From Sclerotinia nivalis (taxonomy: Eukaryota > Ascomycota > Leotiomycetes > Helotiales > Sclerotiniaceae), in NCBI GenBank assembly GCA_029531795.1, contig JAPEIS010000009.1, positions 2,294,001 through 2,358,000 of the forward strand: a stretch of 64,000 bases of DNA, read 5' to 3'. Numbering within the stretch: the first letter of the stretch is position 1; each line of letters starts with the position of its first letter. Shown here piece by piece: positions 33,937 to 46,770 of this stretch. A model generated the notes under the pieces. That model did not search any database and had not been told where the DNA came from. It saw only the letters and a program-made list of their open reading frames with translations. A program made the translations under genes and the position numbers.

Positions 33937-35821
33937 TCACGCATCCTGAATATTAACCACCTCACCATAAGCATCCAAGCCCAACCTCTTCTTCGCAATC
34001 GACGTCTTAACCGGATTAGGACTATTAAAAATCTCATCCAACTCCTCCAGGGTTCTATTTCTCGTCTCGGGAATAAAAAACCAAACCATAGTCGCCTGAA
34101 TCGCACACCAGATGGTAAAAATAATGTACGTTTTCCAACCGATTTTCTGCATGGAAACAGGCCATGCGAATTGATTTAGGAGACCGGCTGCCGCGACGGA
34201 GAATCCGGAGAAGCCCATCCCTTTGGCGCGCATTTCGAAGGAGAGGACTTCGACGGGGTAGAGAGCTTGGAGGGGTGTGAAACCGACCGAGTAGACGGCG
34301 CCGAAGACGAAGATGAAGGCTAGGGAGGCGGTACCCGCTGCGTGGTTGGTGCCGATTGAGTTGGGGTCGCTAGGGTCGGGGATGGATTGTTGGTACACTG
34401 CGGCAGAGACGGTCATTGCGAGCCAGATTACGCAGCAGCCTGTGTTAATTACTGTTAGTACAATTCTTAGTAGTAGTGATGGTTAGAATAACATACCAAT
34501 ATTAGAGAAAAGAAGAAGAGGACGACGTCCAACACGATCAACCATTGCGGCACCAAAGAGCGCCCAGCAGAATTGTTGACAATTGTTGATTAGGATGACA
34601 TTTGCTTGGCCAATATGACTTCCAACACCAATAGTTTGGAGAACTTTGCCCATGAAATACGACAAGACAGCTGAATACTATTAGCTAGACTGTTGTTTAG
34701 TTGAGGATAGCAAAAATACATACCATTACCAGCCCATTGACCAAAGATTGATATACTAACATTACAGAATAGTCGATAGCAAGTAGATCGATTCTTGAAA
34801 AGTGCTCTGTAATCCCACCAACGTTTATCGGCACCATCCATTTCCAAAAGTTCTTCATATTCATTCAACTGTAATTTCACCCATTCACTTTCTGGGTTTC
34901 CTTCTCCGTGAAACTTGGTAAGCATCTTCTTGGATTGATCGCGTTTGTTGTTGACATAAAGCCATCTTGGAGATTCGGGAAGGAAGTAAGCAGAAATGAA
35001 GATGATGCTGGAGAACATCAATTGAATCCAGATAATAAGTCTCCATGATTCGTCGCCACCGATGTTGTCTGCTCCACGAGCTACTCCACTAGCGATGATT
35101 GACCCAGTGAACCTAAATCTAATTAGACAGAGTCTTGAAGGTTTCGCATCGAACTTACCAGAAGCAATTAAAGATAGCTGTTACTACACCACGATATGCT
35201 GGGTGAGAAACCTCTACAACATACATAGGACCAGCTGCAGAAGCGATATTGACACCGAAACCTAACAAGAAACGACCACCCATGAATTGTCTTACACCAC
35301 CATCTCTCGTAGCAACACCTTGAACGATTGTACCAAGGATAATACAAAGACATCCAAGCCACATTCCAAATCGTCGACCAAATGTATCTGCAGCCGGTCC
35401 AACGAATGGCAATGAAACTACACCACCAATTTGGTACATGGAAGTAACAATACCAGCCCATATTCCGGCATTTTCACCATGGTAGAAATCTAAGAACCAA
35501 GGGTTCACGAGTAAATTGTTGATGAGGGATCCATCGTAACCGTTCATTGTAGCACAAAAGAACCCGATGAAACAAGCTATGTAGAGTTGCATCGTTGACC
35601 ATGTGAAAGGCTTTGGAGGCTCCTTGAGCATAGCTTCGTTGAATGCTTCATTTCCGATAACGACTTTTGCTCCAACTTCGGCATGTTTCTGTATGATCAA
35701 TTGATGTTAGAATTGATCTCTAATGAGTCTAAAATTTGGAACTCGTCAATCATACCTCATCGTCACTACGACGGTTTGATAGCTCAACCTCACCATATTG
35801 GCTATTTGTCTTCTCCGCCAT
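33937..35821 (-). CDS. MFS sugar transporter (lactose permease/hexose transporter type)
   Basis: Five exons (35821-35756, 35688-35159, 35112-34724, 34670-34497, 34439-33937) give 553 aa, the usual length for 12-helix fungal sugar porters. After a hydrophilic N-terminus, helix 1 carries NGYDGSLIN. Signature motifs are present: GRRFG (after helix 2), GGRFLLGFG, ESPRWL (after helix 6), GRRPLLL (between helices 8 and 9) and PETRNRTLEELDEIF after helix 12. The NGYDGSL sequence is typical of the fungal lactose-permease-like branch. The protein is expected in the plasma membrane as a proton symporter or facilitator for a mono- or disaccharide; the substrate cannot be read from sequence. CreA/Mig1-type hexamers upstream suggest glucose repression. 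It converges with Hse1. Confidence 0.92.
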
Positions 35822-36500
35822 GACTTCTAATTGCAAATGAGAAATAACTATGCCTATTGGAAATGATCTAATATTCTGAGAAAGGGATAAGGTTTAAAAA
35901 GTAACGGAATATGCTTCATTTATGTACTGTAACGAAGCACTCTCTAAACCTTGTCAATGGAAGGCTGACCTTGTCTTCTCGTGCAGCCACAATCAACATG
36001 CTTAGTCCAAAATGCGGAGCGGTTAAATAATGCTTGGAACCAATCTGCACTCCACCCCCGGATTTTCGGGCAGGCCTTCCTGATGTGGTGTTCTTCGCTA
36101 ATGGAAAGATGCCATAGAGCTTGTGGGTCCGGGGTCGTACAGTATGCATGCACTTTTAAACATTTCGGGGGATATTTCACATGGTCTGTTGGTCTTCCGA
36201 TCAAGGATCCCTTGGACTCCTATGAACCTTGTTCCATTCCTAGACGATTGTCCACTGGCTGCTAAGGGGGCAATAAAATAACCCCAGAAAATATTAGAGA
36301 TTCTGGTGCGAAGAGGTTGTCCCGAATTAAAGTAATTGCGGAGAAGTTACCCCGTGTTTCTAGAAAGGAATAAGCTGATATGGCAACTGAACTGATTTCA
36401 GCGAGATTAGTATTAGTCTCCGTTTGTCATCTGTATGCTAAAAAGTGCTTCACCCCTTTTCCACGAATAGAGCCCCAGCAACTTGACAGGGAGTTTCCAA
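35822..36500 (-). promoter_or_regulatory. Promoter region of sugar transporter with CreA/Mig1-like sites
   Basis: Four hexamers fit the CreA consensus SYGGRG: CCCCGG at 36056-36061 and CCCCAG at 36282-36287 and 36473-36478 (reverse orientation), and CCGGGG at 36129-36134. They lie 235-660 bp upstream of the start codon. Clustering of such sites upstream of a sugar transporter fits carbon catabolite repression. The hexamer is short, so binding is inference only. Confidence 0.4.
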
Positions 36501-39389
36501 TAGAATGATCAAAGTTTCTGGTAAAACGGTTCCGTGGGTGATCTGTGATAGATCATTATTCGCTTCTACCCTGATTTTCCTCGTCTGTCTTCTTTTGGGT
36601 ATCGTTTATGTTCGGTGGCGTCGAACCTATGTTTTTGGAGCGTTGCAGTGAGTCGTGACGGGACATCGGGTATTACTTTGATGAGGTAGCATTACATCAC
36701 GTGGGGATCATGCACTGTACTCTCAATTAACTGGGTCTGCACCTCGTGAGATTAACGAATCATTAGCAATTGGCTTTTGCCAACCCGCCAGTCTGGAACG
36801 AAATGCTTGCCATTTTGAACCTCGGTAGGCGCGATACTTGACTAGTGTAGCTATTTTAGCTTGTGGCAATCTATACTTTTTCATACGCGTGACATGCATG
36901 CTTCTATTATTCGCTTCCAATAAAACTACTTCAATACATCGACAGTGAGAAACGACATCGATCTTAGATTCGCTTTTACAAATTAGACATTCTCAGTCCC
37001 GGATACTATTCATAAACATCCGTCTATATCAATGCAACAACAAACAAATATTACATATTATCAATTAAAGAAACGTGTACAAAGCGGCTGGTGCCCCCTC
37101 TCACATTGGACTACCAGGACTAATCTCATATATACGTGACATCCCGAGTCCCGCATACACGCACCCATCAGAATCAAATATCAATATATGCATTCTAAAT
37201 ATCCAAAGGAACAAGGATATAAAAGTAGACGTACCATACTGTCGGGAATTTCTGTTTGTCGTTACTGCACAGAGGAAGTGCTGGTTAGAATCTGGATATA
37301 GGTAAGATATGTCATCGCAAGGTTCACTTGGTATTGAATGATATTTCCATATTACTTCCCAACAGTCAGAACAGTTGGCACATTAGTCCTTGAATGATTC
37401 ACACATTTGATTCTTTTAAAGGGGGTTTTCTATGTCAATTACTCGAGCAGTCGTGTCGAGATTTGGGGTCTTGAGATTCGATGGATGACAGATGAATGGA
37501 TCAGCCGACTAGGTTCGGAATCCTTTCCCGCATTTATTATCCTTTCTGTGTCCACGGCCTACTATGGATGGATTTCGGATCCTGCAGCCGAAGCAAACGC
37601 ACATGGCTAAGTTTGTATGGAGTGAAGTGTTGGGACTTTGGGGTGGTGTCAAATTCGTTTGCCATGTGGCTCTGAACATGGTGCCACTTTCCCAGATATT
37701 GCTAAGGAATAACTGAGTCCCAGTCCCAAGCTCTATAGTCTCTGGAAGTCTGGAAGACATCGAAACTTCAGATCATCTGATTCGCTTGAGAAATGATCTT
37801 ATTTCACTCTTTCTTTCATGTATTCTGCGTTGTTCTCTATCTATAATTTCCAGCCAAATAGTCACCCGTTCGTCCTGAGATGGTTTCTACTTTGAAGGTA
37901 TTTCCAATTCCAATTCTACAGGCTATCTATTCGCTGAGCTACTATTACCTCAATTTCTTCCATCTTCAAAAGCACTCATATATACCTTCCACAGTATCCA
38001 GCCAAGCACTCTTATGCCAAATGCTTCACAGATCTCCTAGGCCCTGCTTCGAAGAGATCCCACATTTATACATCTCCAAGTCCACCCCATCTCTTACCTC
38101 TCGCTATCAAACCTCACAAAATCATCACCCTGTCTTCTTCTACAACACCTCGCTAATTTCTCCAAGTATTTTGAATAACAAGATCCATATCGTGTCACAA
38201 ATACGACATATCTACATCCAAAACCCAAAGTCAAACATACAAATCAGCATGAAGTACCCAGAAATCCATAACCGGATCAAATACCATCAAATAAATTATA
38301 CAAGCAAGCGCATGAAACAGCGAAAAGATTCACTAGTCTATGCGATGAACGAGGTAAAGGTAGCATGGAGTGATGCACACAATGACACAAACCCTCCGGA
38401 ATATCCAACTATAGCTAGCTATACAATAAAACAATGATATCCATACCATTCATTTCCAACAACCTCATTCATCCATTTCCTAAATTGCAATATCGAGTCT
38501 AATTCTAACTTCGCCCTGATATCATCCAAACCACACATCCAAAATCTTCCTCATACCTCGCCACTACACTCATTATTTAACACATACTTGGATACCATAT
38601 CCTCATTCCCCACATCTCTAATCCGTCCATAAAATCTATACCCTCCCCTCACCTTTCACCCATCAACAATCACTCAATCAATAAAAAAACAACTATCTAT
38701 CTCTAGATGTTTTCTCAACAAAAGTTAATACAGTATACCTGCCTACCTATTTACCTACCTACCTACACCTCAAAGTTCACTCCTCACAATTCCCGTATCC
38801 ACACCCTCAAATCCATACACCCCATCATTCACCATTCATCACTGATCTCAAAGCATATTGTTTTTTTTTTTAAAAAAACTTCCATTAGAACCACAAACAT
38901 CATAGTATTTAAATTTCATTTCATTTCGCCTAGAATGCTGTGCTGTACTGCGCTTGCTTGCTTGCTATGCTTCCACGATACGTCAACCGATAAACGCCAC
39001 TGCTCGCTATCCTATACAATACAAGGTATTTAAACAATCATTATCGTTTCTTCATCCTCTTCCCTTTCCTCGTTTCGTTTCGCTCCGCTATGTTTCGTTA
39101 CCTGGGTAGACCTATTTTATCATGCTAGGCCCCTTCTTACGATGAAAATTTCCTAATGTGACTTGCTTCCGTAAAGCCACAGGGTCTTTATAGTACTAAA
39201 GGCCATCTGTAAGCTCACTCATCGCAATACAGTCCCCCAGCCCTTTGTTATTGCATCTGCATCGATGCTCGTATTCGATGGACCAATGTTAATCACTAAT
39301 TGAGTGATCAATACCACCCCTCACATCTCGGTTCACCCATATCCTCAACCCCAGTTACTCCACTTATTTCCATGCCCCTCCACTTCCAC
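36501..39389. other. Intergenic region, no gene recognised
   Basis: This is about 2.9 kb between the sugar-transporter promoter and the 3' end of the HECT gene. A 185-codon frame at 37880-38437 is Ile/His/Tyr/Ser-rich, lacks any recognisable motif and overlaps C/A-rich sequence, so I do not call it. Positions 38400-38850 are C/T-rich with CTACCTA repeats. Confidence 0.5.
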
Positions 39390-42300
39390 TCAATTAAAGC
39401 CAAACCCCCTAGAATGCTCCAACGCAATATCAAACCTCTCCTTCAAAATCTGCCTACTCGAATAATTCGGCAGGAGCAAATTCTGAAAGCACGTATAACT
39501 ACTCGGTAACTGTTCATCCGTAGCTCCATTCTTCATAATTCTGAGTTGAAAATTCCTCATACCACCCATAGGAACCCTATCCGACGCCGTGGTAAATTCC
39601 AATAACTTTTTCTTCTTTTCCAAATCGTATTCCTTAACCACCGACCAGAAATCTTGGATTACGCGGTCTCCGGCCTCGTACCCAATATATTGGGTGCCGC
39701 GTTGCATCTCGACTATGTCGATTTCTTGCACGCCTTCGACTAGAGATTGGAGGGTGTCGGAGTCGAAAATGGAAATGGACCGGGGGTCGAGACAGGCAAA
39801 AAATCCTTTCTTGAATGCCTCGAATTGAGGTTGAATAGATATGTTAGTAAGCCAATTGATATAATCACTAACATAGCTATTGCGATTTTCATTAGTGACA
39901 AGAGGTGCTTCTACCTCGCCTGAATCCTCATTACTTTCACCTATATTGACATCCGAAAACTTGGGCCATTGAGATGAGGTGCTCATTTCACGGCTCACTG
40001 GTTTTCCGAATTGGAATTGACTGAATTCGTATGTTCGGCAAAAAATGTCTTCGACAGCTCCTTTACTTTCGTCCCATTCCAGTAGGTCTGTTAGACCCTT
40101 AGCGAGCTCGGGCCATCCATCTGAGATGTGGTGAAGTTCAGTGATGCTTTCTCCCTGTAATTTTCTATAAAACGCTTTGGGAAACGTAACCGGTAGAGTC
40201 ATGCCGTTGTAGACCGCTAGAGACATGATTGTTCCGATGAGCTCGAATTTCCACAGAGGCTCTGGCGATCCTGGTTGAAACCAAGTCATTTTCGTTGTAC
40301 CATCAATTGTGAAAACCCCGTAGTCAGGATTAAGAGCTTCAGTCATGGCTATCCGAAAGAACTCTTGCTGAACTCCACCCATATCGACGCCTTCTTCTCC
40401 TATTTCTCCACCCAATGATACCTTTAATGGTCGCATCAACTCACGTTCTTCTCTTCGCCAGAGCACATTGAAAGCGTCTGACAGTAGATTTTCTCGGCTG
40501 ACTACAATGACCAAGAATCTTGATGTGGCTGTGTGAAGGCGTTCCCGGAGTTTACGTCGGTGGTCTTCATTAGGAATTAGCCCTTCGTGCGTCCGAACGA
40601 GGTTATACATGGATTTTGCTTCTTCGTGAGATTGATTCATCCGTGAGTAATTGATGGCTCGAAAGTAATTGACCAGCGTTGAGGGGTTGAATAAATATGG
40701 ATAATCGAGTAAATGCACGGTACGTTTATTTGCCTGGAAAGACAACCACTCAAGCGGCATAGCAATACTATCTAGACGATCCGAAAAATATTCGGTTCGA
40801 AAATGTATGTCTCCTAGTAAAAGCGATTTCCTATTCCTGTCTGTTTGTCTGTTAGCTCAAAATCGGACATATATCGAAGAGATTGTACATACATATTGCC
40901 GCAATAGTTTCTAGAGCACCCCCGAATGACCCATCGGAAGGAACTTCTGCTTTACCATCCCAATCTTGTAACATTACTGTTCGTGCCCAATCGAGTATTA
41001 AAGTAGGAATTCTCTTCTCATGCAAATCTCGTTCTACATCAGTAAAGTTGAGCAGAGGCGGTGTATCAAGATCGAGGTATTTGAGACTATCAAGAATAAT
41101 TTCCAAGACGCCATCTTGTTCGTTCTCATCGCCTCTGATATCTTGTTGGAGCTGGATTAACTGGGAAAACCTGCGTCTTGTGGAAACAGCAGAGAAAACT
41201 CGACGAGCTAATCTCAATGCCAATTCATCTGTAAATGCATCATCATATTGAAGACATAATCTGGCTGATTCTGATGTGGATGATTCCCTTCCAGGCAACG
41301 CAATTCCATATGATCTTATACGAGACATATTTGCCAGCTGCCTAGGATCCTTCAACAAAGGTGCCGCAGCTACGAGTGCATGAAAGCATATGCTTATTAT
41401 TTGAGCGGCATCAGCTTTGGATAATGATTGATCTGAGCCTGAGCTATCACTATGAGACTGCTTGGCCCACTCCAATTGCTTTGGAGGTTTGAAAAGTGTG
41501 CCAGCGGCAATCCATAGGCTGTCAAATACAATAGATGGTGCAACTCGAGTCATCCGTAACATGCAGTACCAAATAGTCTGCGTGTCAAATGTCTGTCCAT
41601 CCCGGCCAGTGAAAGACTTTATCAGAGAATCGGGCATACTTAGAACAGAGTACAAACTCTGATCAATGAATCGACGCCATTGGTTTTTCATTGATTTTGG
41701 ATAGCCACTTGACGAGTTTATATTTCGATGTAAGGGGGTCTTGTGGACTTGATGTCTCTTCAAATCATCGTCTATGTGATCAGGATGTAGTTGGTGCTTC
41801 TCGAAAGTGTTATCATTTTCCAGAATGTCACATATCAGATTAACCACCTCAATGGGTAGTGATGAGAGGGACTGTGGTAGTTTTTCATCGGACAAACGTG
41901 GCTCGAGTTTTTGACATTCAACTGAGCTGTTTTTGGGTGCGTTATCCTCTGAGTCAGATTTGAGGTTTGATCCAGGTTCTGCCGGCACAGAAGGCTTAAC
42001 CGCGGCACTAATCAGGGGGGTTATGGGCGAGGAAGTGTCCTTCTCGGGTACATGGAGAACAGGTTTGGTTATCATAGTATGCCGAGTCGGTTTAGGCTTC
42101 GAGTGGATGTATTGATGAGACAAAGGGGGACTAGTATCAGCGTCAGTCGTCCTTGGTGAAGTTGAAAGGTTCAAAATTCCTTTAGAAATATGGGCATCAT
42201 AAGAGTCTGTCCTCCTTCGAGGTCTCGAACCAGCAACATGTGCAGGTTCATTGTGCAGTACCTTTGGACTCGATTGAATGCCAGGCTTGGTTTCGGTAGG

Positions 42301-43411
42301 TATAGTAGGTGACGACTTTGAGCTCATCTCCCTCCGTGGACTTATGTCCGTAGCGTCGGTACCAGCAGACTCTTCGTTTCTATCCCTACGGTCTGAAACA
42401 CTTGAAATTTCAGCTGAAACTTCAGAAGATTTTGGCAAGAAACTTTTGTTGCCTGGCAGCTCTGTCTCCACCTCACTTGAACCTTCCAATTTGTGTGCCG
42501 GTGTGTTCGCGCCATCACTTGGTGTTGATTGAGCCAGTGGTGAGGAACGCACATTTGAATCCAAGGCAGTGTCGTCCGGCTTTGCAAGTGCTTCCAGATT
42601 CCTTGGTGTCAACCATTCCACCATTTTGAAAGCTACCGTGCCAAACACATTTTGAATGAAAGATTTATGATCTTTTGTGGTATATTCCTCCAGGATAGTA
42701 GTTCTTGATTTCCTACTCTCAGCGGAACCGTCTTCATTACTCGCTTCATTATTTCTAGAACCCCTAGTACCAGAGGTGGTTGCAGTTGAGCTGGCTCGTA
42801 ATGGATCCGATCTGGGCCTCTCGTTATCTGTACTAGACGTGCTCCTTTTCGGAGTTTCCCCTCCACTGACTTGTATTTTCTTAGGCCCAGATATGCTCCT
42901 TCGTGCAGTAACTCTGACATGCTTGTTGAGTTGGATTGGCGAATCTGCCAGAGGATTGCGACAGAGACCTCGTTCGGGGTTGTCCTGGCTAGCCAAGTGA
43001 ACAGCTAGAATTCTTGCGCTCGTCGAGTTATATGGTCTGATTGGACGACCTGCTGTAAGGGAAAGACGTTTACGACAAGTAAAACAAGTTGGGGTATGAC
43101 AAATAGTGGAATCGCAACCATATCGAAGTTGTCGAATGTATCTTCAGAATATTTTAGCCTCGATTTCATTTGCGACAAAGTAGTAAGCAAACATACCTTT
43201 CTACCATTAACTGAAAGTGATGTCGTCTGCTTGCGTTATGGATGACATGTAATTGTTTTGGATCTTCGACATCTATTGTGAGTTTCTTCAACTCGTCCGG
43301 CGCATCTTGAGGAAGGTATGGGAAAGGAGCAGCAGCCCACAAGGCTTTGAGAATATCATCTTCGCCGCTGAAGCTTCGTTCTTCCTGAATTCTTGGTGTA
43401 TCTCGAGTCAT
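39390..43411 (-). CDS. HECT-type E3 ubiquitin ligase (Hul4/UBE3A-like)
   Basis: Three exons (43411-43197, 43141-40893, 40840-39390) give 1,304 aa. Residues about 78-135 form a cysteine-rich AZUL-like zinc module (YGCDSTICHTPTCFTCRKRL ... GLCRN), as in UBE3A relatives. A long Ser/Thr/Pro-rich disordered linker (about 150-400) follows. The last 360 residues are the HECT domain (LVIVVSRENLLSDAF, GVDMGGVQQEFF, YGVFTIDG). The catalytic cysteine is about residue 1272 in SSYTCFQNLLLPNY, and the chain ends GFGFN with the conserved Phe near the C-terminus. The enzyme takes ubiquitin from an E2 as a thioester and transfers it to substrates. The first intron uses an AAG acceptor (43142-43196); the second (40841-40892) joins AAIY to RNRKSLLLGDIHFR. 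Substrates are unknown. Confidence 0.92.
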
Positions 43412-44170
43412 GACATTTGGGAAGAAATAAAGAGTGTTTATGCTGGAAGGACCTGCAGAGTATCACTGTTGAAACAAACAGGAATACAAATAATATGAAT
43501 ATTTCGGTTTACTCGTATTATTGTATTGTAACTGCTGACAAATGTTGCGCGAATACCAGACCAATACCAGTGGTCCCTTGGTAAATAACTGTACCTAGTG
43601 GGTAGGTAGTAAATCGTAACTGTGCAAGGCCGAAGCCAGCCTGGGCGAAAACAAGTGGTAGGAAATTAAAGGCGGCAAGAGCATTATTAAACTCACTTAG
43701 CGCCGACATGACGCACTATCACTCATATCAATAATCACTACCCAATTTTATCACATTCAATTTTTTTTACCTACTGAAGGAAGAAAAGATAAAGGATAAC
43801 CCCACCAAATTTTCTCAATATTTCGCGGTAAGTACGAGATTTCGTAGAAAAATTCGAACTCTCTCCTTTCATCTACTATTACACACTTTTACAGCAAGAC
43901 TAAAAAACAGCTCAAGGTTAGGGTTACACTCAAAACGGATCTTTTGTATTTGACTCACAATCTTTCTACAGATAAAGTACCTAAGTACTTGTCCAGGGCT
44001 TTTGCCGGAACCCCGAGAATCAAAAGACCCGAAAATTAGACAAGCGGGGTGGAAATTATTCTACGCCTTATCAGCCATCTTCCTTTTCTTATTATAAGAA
44101 GTACAACTTCTTGCCTCCAAACATTTCAACTCAAATATTTTTTGGTTTGTTTTACGGTTGAAAAGTAGAA
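43412..44170. promoter_or_regulatory. Divergent promoter between HECT ligase and Rei1
   Basis: The two genes start 759 bp apart on opposite strands. On the minus strand, 43518-43709 carries a 63-codon frame (MSALSEFNNAL...). Inside it are intron-like signals (GTGAGT...CAG, about 55 nt), so this sequence may be a spliced 5' leader of the HECT transcript, an upstream ORF, or nothing. No separate gene is called. Confidence 0.45.
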
Positions 44171-45874
44171 ATGTCTTCTATTACAGCCAGCAGAAGTTCT
44201 GCCCCTGGTCTTTCTGGCCAAGCAGATACTAATACTTCCCATCCTTATACTTGCAACACTTGTCAAGTGGCGTTCAGAAACAGCGATTTACAGCGAGGAC
44301 ATATGCGCAGTGATTGGCAGTACGTTTGTTTACTTCTTTTTGGCTTCATATATTGACAATTTTTACAGTCGGTACAACTTGAAGCGCCGTGTTACATCTT
44401 TACCACCCATTTCTTCCGAAGTTTTCACCGAGAAAGTCTTACAGGCACAAGCTTCTTCCACAGCCGCAGCTTCGAAGGCCGCGTACGAAAAGTCTTGCAC
44501 GATCTGTACTAAAACATATTTCAGTGAAAATGCCTACCAAAACCATCTTAGTAGTCAAAAACACAAGGCAAAGGCGATGGCTGGTGATGGACACATGGAC
44601 GACGCAAGTTCCGTAATGAGCTCAACATTCTCGTTCGGAGAACCTATGAAGACAAATGGAGCAGCAGATGAAGATACGGATGCGCAAGTCGAAGAAGTTT
44701 CTAAGGGTATCAAGAAGACCAACCTCAAAGATGCTGAAGGTTCTGCGACTACACCTACTGAGGATGACGTTTTGGAGGATGACGATGATGCCCTCGTTGA
44801 GGTTTCTACGAGCCGATGCTTGTTCTGTAACGAGGATTCAGCCGATACATCTTCTAATGCTGCACATATGGAACGTATACACGGCATGTTCATCCCGGAG
44901 AAGGAGTATCTGGTTGATCTTGAAGGTTTAATCGCTTTCCTTCACGAGAAGATTTATGAAGATCATGAATGTTTAGGCTGTGGCAAACTCAAGCAATCAA
45001 TTTTTGGACTTCAAACCCACATGAGAGACAAGCGCCATTGCAGAATCCGTTACGCTACAGAGGAAGAACAAATCGAGATTGGCGAATATTACGACTTCAG
45101 AAGTACATACTCTGATGATGAGGATGAATCGGATTCAGAAGATGCATTACCAGGAAAGCAAAAGAGTGGAGGCGTTAAACTTGGGGCTAAACGCCCAACT
45201 GCAATTGATGCTGAAGGAGACGAAGAAATGGAAAACGGTGATGGATGGGAAACCGATAGCTCTGAATCTTCCTTGGATTCCGCAGATCTTACCGCAGTAC
45301 CACTTGACGAGAGAACTCACCAGTATGAGAAACTTCATCAACATCCTCATCATTCCCATACAGATCCTCGATCACATCACAGCAAGGACGGATGGCACTC
45401 ACATGCTCATAAACACAATCATGCTGCATTTTACTCTGATTATGAGCTTCACTTACCTTCTGGTCGTACCGCTGGACATCGATCATTACAAAAATATTAC
45501 CGTCAAAATTTGGTCAATCATCCATCACCAGAGGAGAGACAACGACGTGCAATTGAGGCTGCTGAAAATTCCGATTCTGAAGTAGAGCAAGATGAACGTA
45601 TCGTTCGTCGCAATGAGAGAGAACGTGGAAGAGCTCTTATGAGTCGCGCAAATGGAGGTCTCGGCATGGCTGGTGTCACCGCTGAGAAGAGGAAAGAAGT
45701 CCAGGCAGCGGAGAAAAGGTCCAGAAAGGTGGAGACCAATGAGCGACGTAAATTTGAATGGAGAAACAATAAGCAGAACAACTCACAAAAACACTTCAGA
45801 GTAAGTTGTCATCAACCAAACTTTGTAAAAATGACTCCACTAACAACACCATATAGGATCCATTGTTGCAATGA
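44171..45874 (+). CDS. rei1: Rei1-like C2H2 zinc-finger factor of cytoplasmic 60S maturation
   Basis: Three exons (44171-44319, 44369-45800, 45857-45874) give 532 aa. An N-terminal finger YTCNTCQVAFRNSDLQRGHM is completed across the first intron by DWHRYNLKRRV. A second U1-type finger CTICTKTYFSENAYQNHLSS is at about 93-115. The third and fourth fingers are CLFCNEDS...HMERIH and CLGCGKLKQSIFGLQTHM. Acidic linkers and a basic C-terminal helix follow. The last exon is 18 nt and encodes DPLLQ, giving the terminus QKHFRDPLLQ typical of Rei1 proteins. In yeast, Rei1 works with Jjj1 to remove Arx1-Alb1 from exported pre-60S particles and inserts its C-terminus into the polypeptide tunnel. Length and finger order agree with the family. 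Confidence 0.95.
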
Positions 45875-46770
45875 TTTCTCCGTTGGCTTTCCTGGCATTT
45901 CTGTTGGTGGGATATTCTCGGTTTACCAAAGACTCTTTAGATATCCATATCTCACGATTTTTCATGAGCATCATTGGTGGGTTGGGCAAGAGTGGCATTC
46001 ATTTTGGCGTTTTAAAGGAATTGTTATGATTGATGTTCTCATATGAGTATATAGTCAACAATACAAATTTTATTGTTGTTGAAATGTTTGTCTCGTTATT
46101 CAATGTTGATGCCGTGCTTCCAACGAAACTAAATGAGTAAATGTAGCCAATCAAATCATACATTTAGAGACCCAATTACCATGAATATCCATCTATCTAT
46201 TGGATAACAGATCTCTTGAGATTATTCCAGAGATTAATCCAGCTTTTGTCCAACATCAGCATCTAATGGTAATATGGCGTTGTATTGATCTTATTTTGAA
46301 ACTAATACCGTATATTCTAAGTATTATATCGATATCTCAACCTTCTTTCCTTCCCTTCCCTTTTTATCTACTTCCCTTTTCCTATATACTTATTATTTCT
46401 CTTCTGATCCCTTTTGCGGAGCGGACCACCAAAGCATTAAACTATCGGGATCCGGAATGGGTCGTCGAATAATCCCTGTTAGCGAAATATTCTCTAATCC
46501 CCAAGAAGGAACAAATTCAGAGCTGCAAACCCCTTAGATTCCATTTCCACTGCTCCTTCTTTGACCGTTACAATCTTTACCTTCACCTCTTTTTCTATTT
46601 TTCTACTTTATTCGCGGGAGTATTTGTTATTTTGGGACATATCATTCAAGAATTACTTCAAGTCGAGCAAGACAAAGAGAAAGCCTTTGGGATAATCAGA
46701 AAAATATACATGTACCAATACGATAGTGAATTCCTCCTGTATGCAAGTACAGCGCGCAACGACTGTCGAT
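45875..46770. other. Intergenic spacer
   Basis: This holds the Rei1 3' UTR and the upstream region of the zinc/coiled-coil gene. No gene was recognised. 46340-46400 is C/T-rich. Confidence 0.5.

Noticed and set aside
13235..35821. Secondary-metabolite or catabolic gene cluster (ABC transporter, GH78 enzyme, sugar transporter)
   Set aside because: Unrelated housekeeping genes (Slm-like, Zds-like, Hse1) lie between them, and no backbone biosynthetic enzyme or cluster regulator is present.
37880..38437. 185-codon open frame on the plus strand
   Set aside because: Its composition (Ile, His, Tyr, Ser, Asn) mirrors the C/A/T-rich DNA. There is no domain, no signal and no splice continuation. A chance frame is more likely than a gene.
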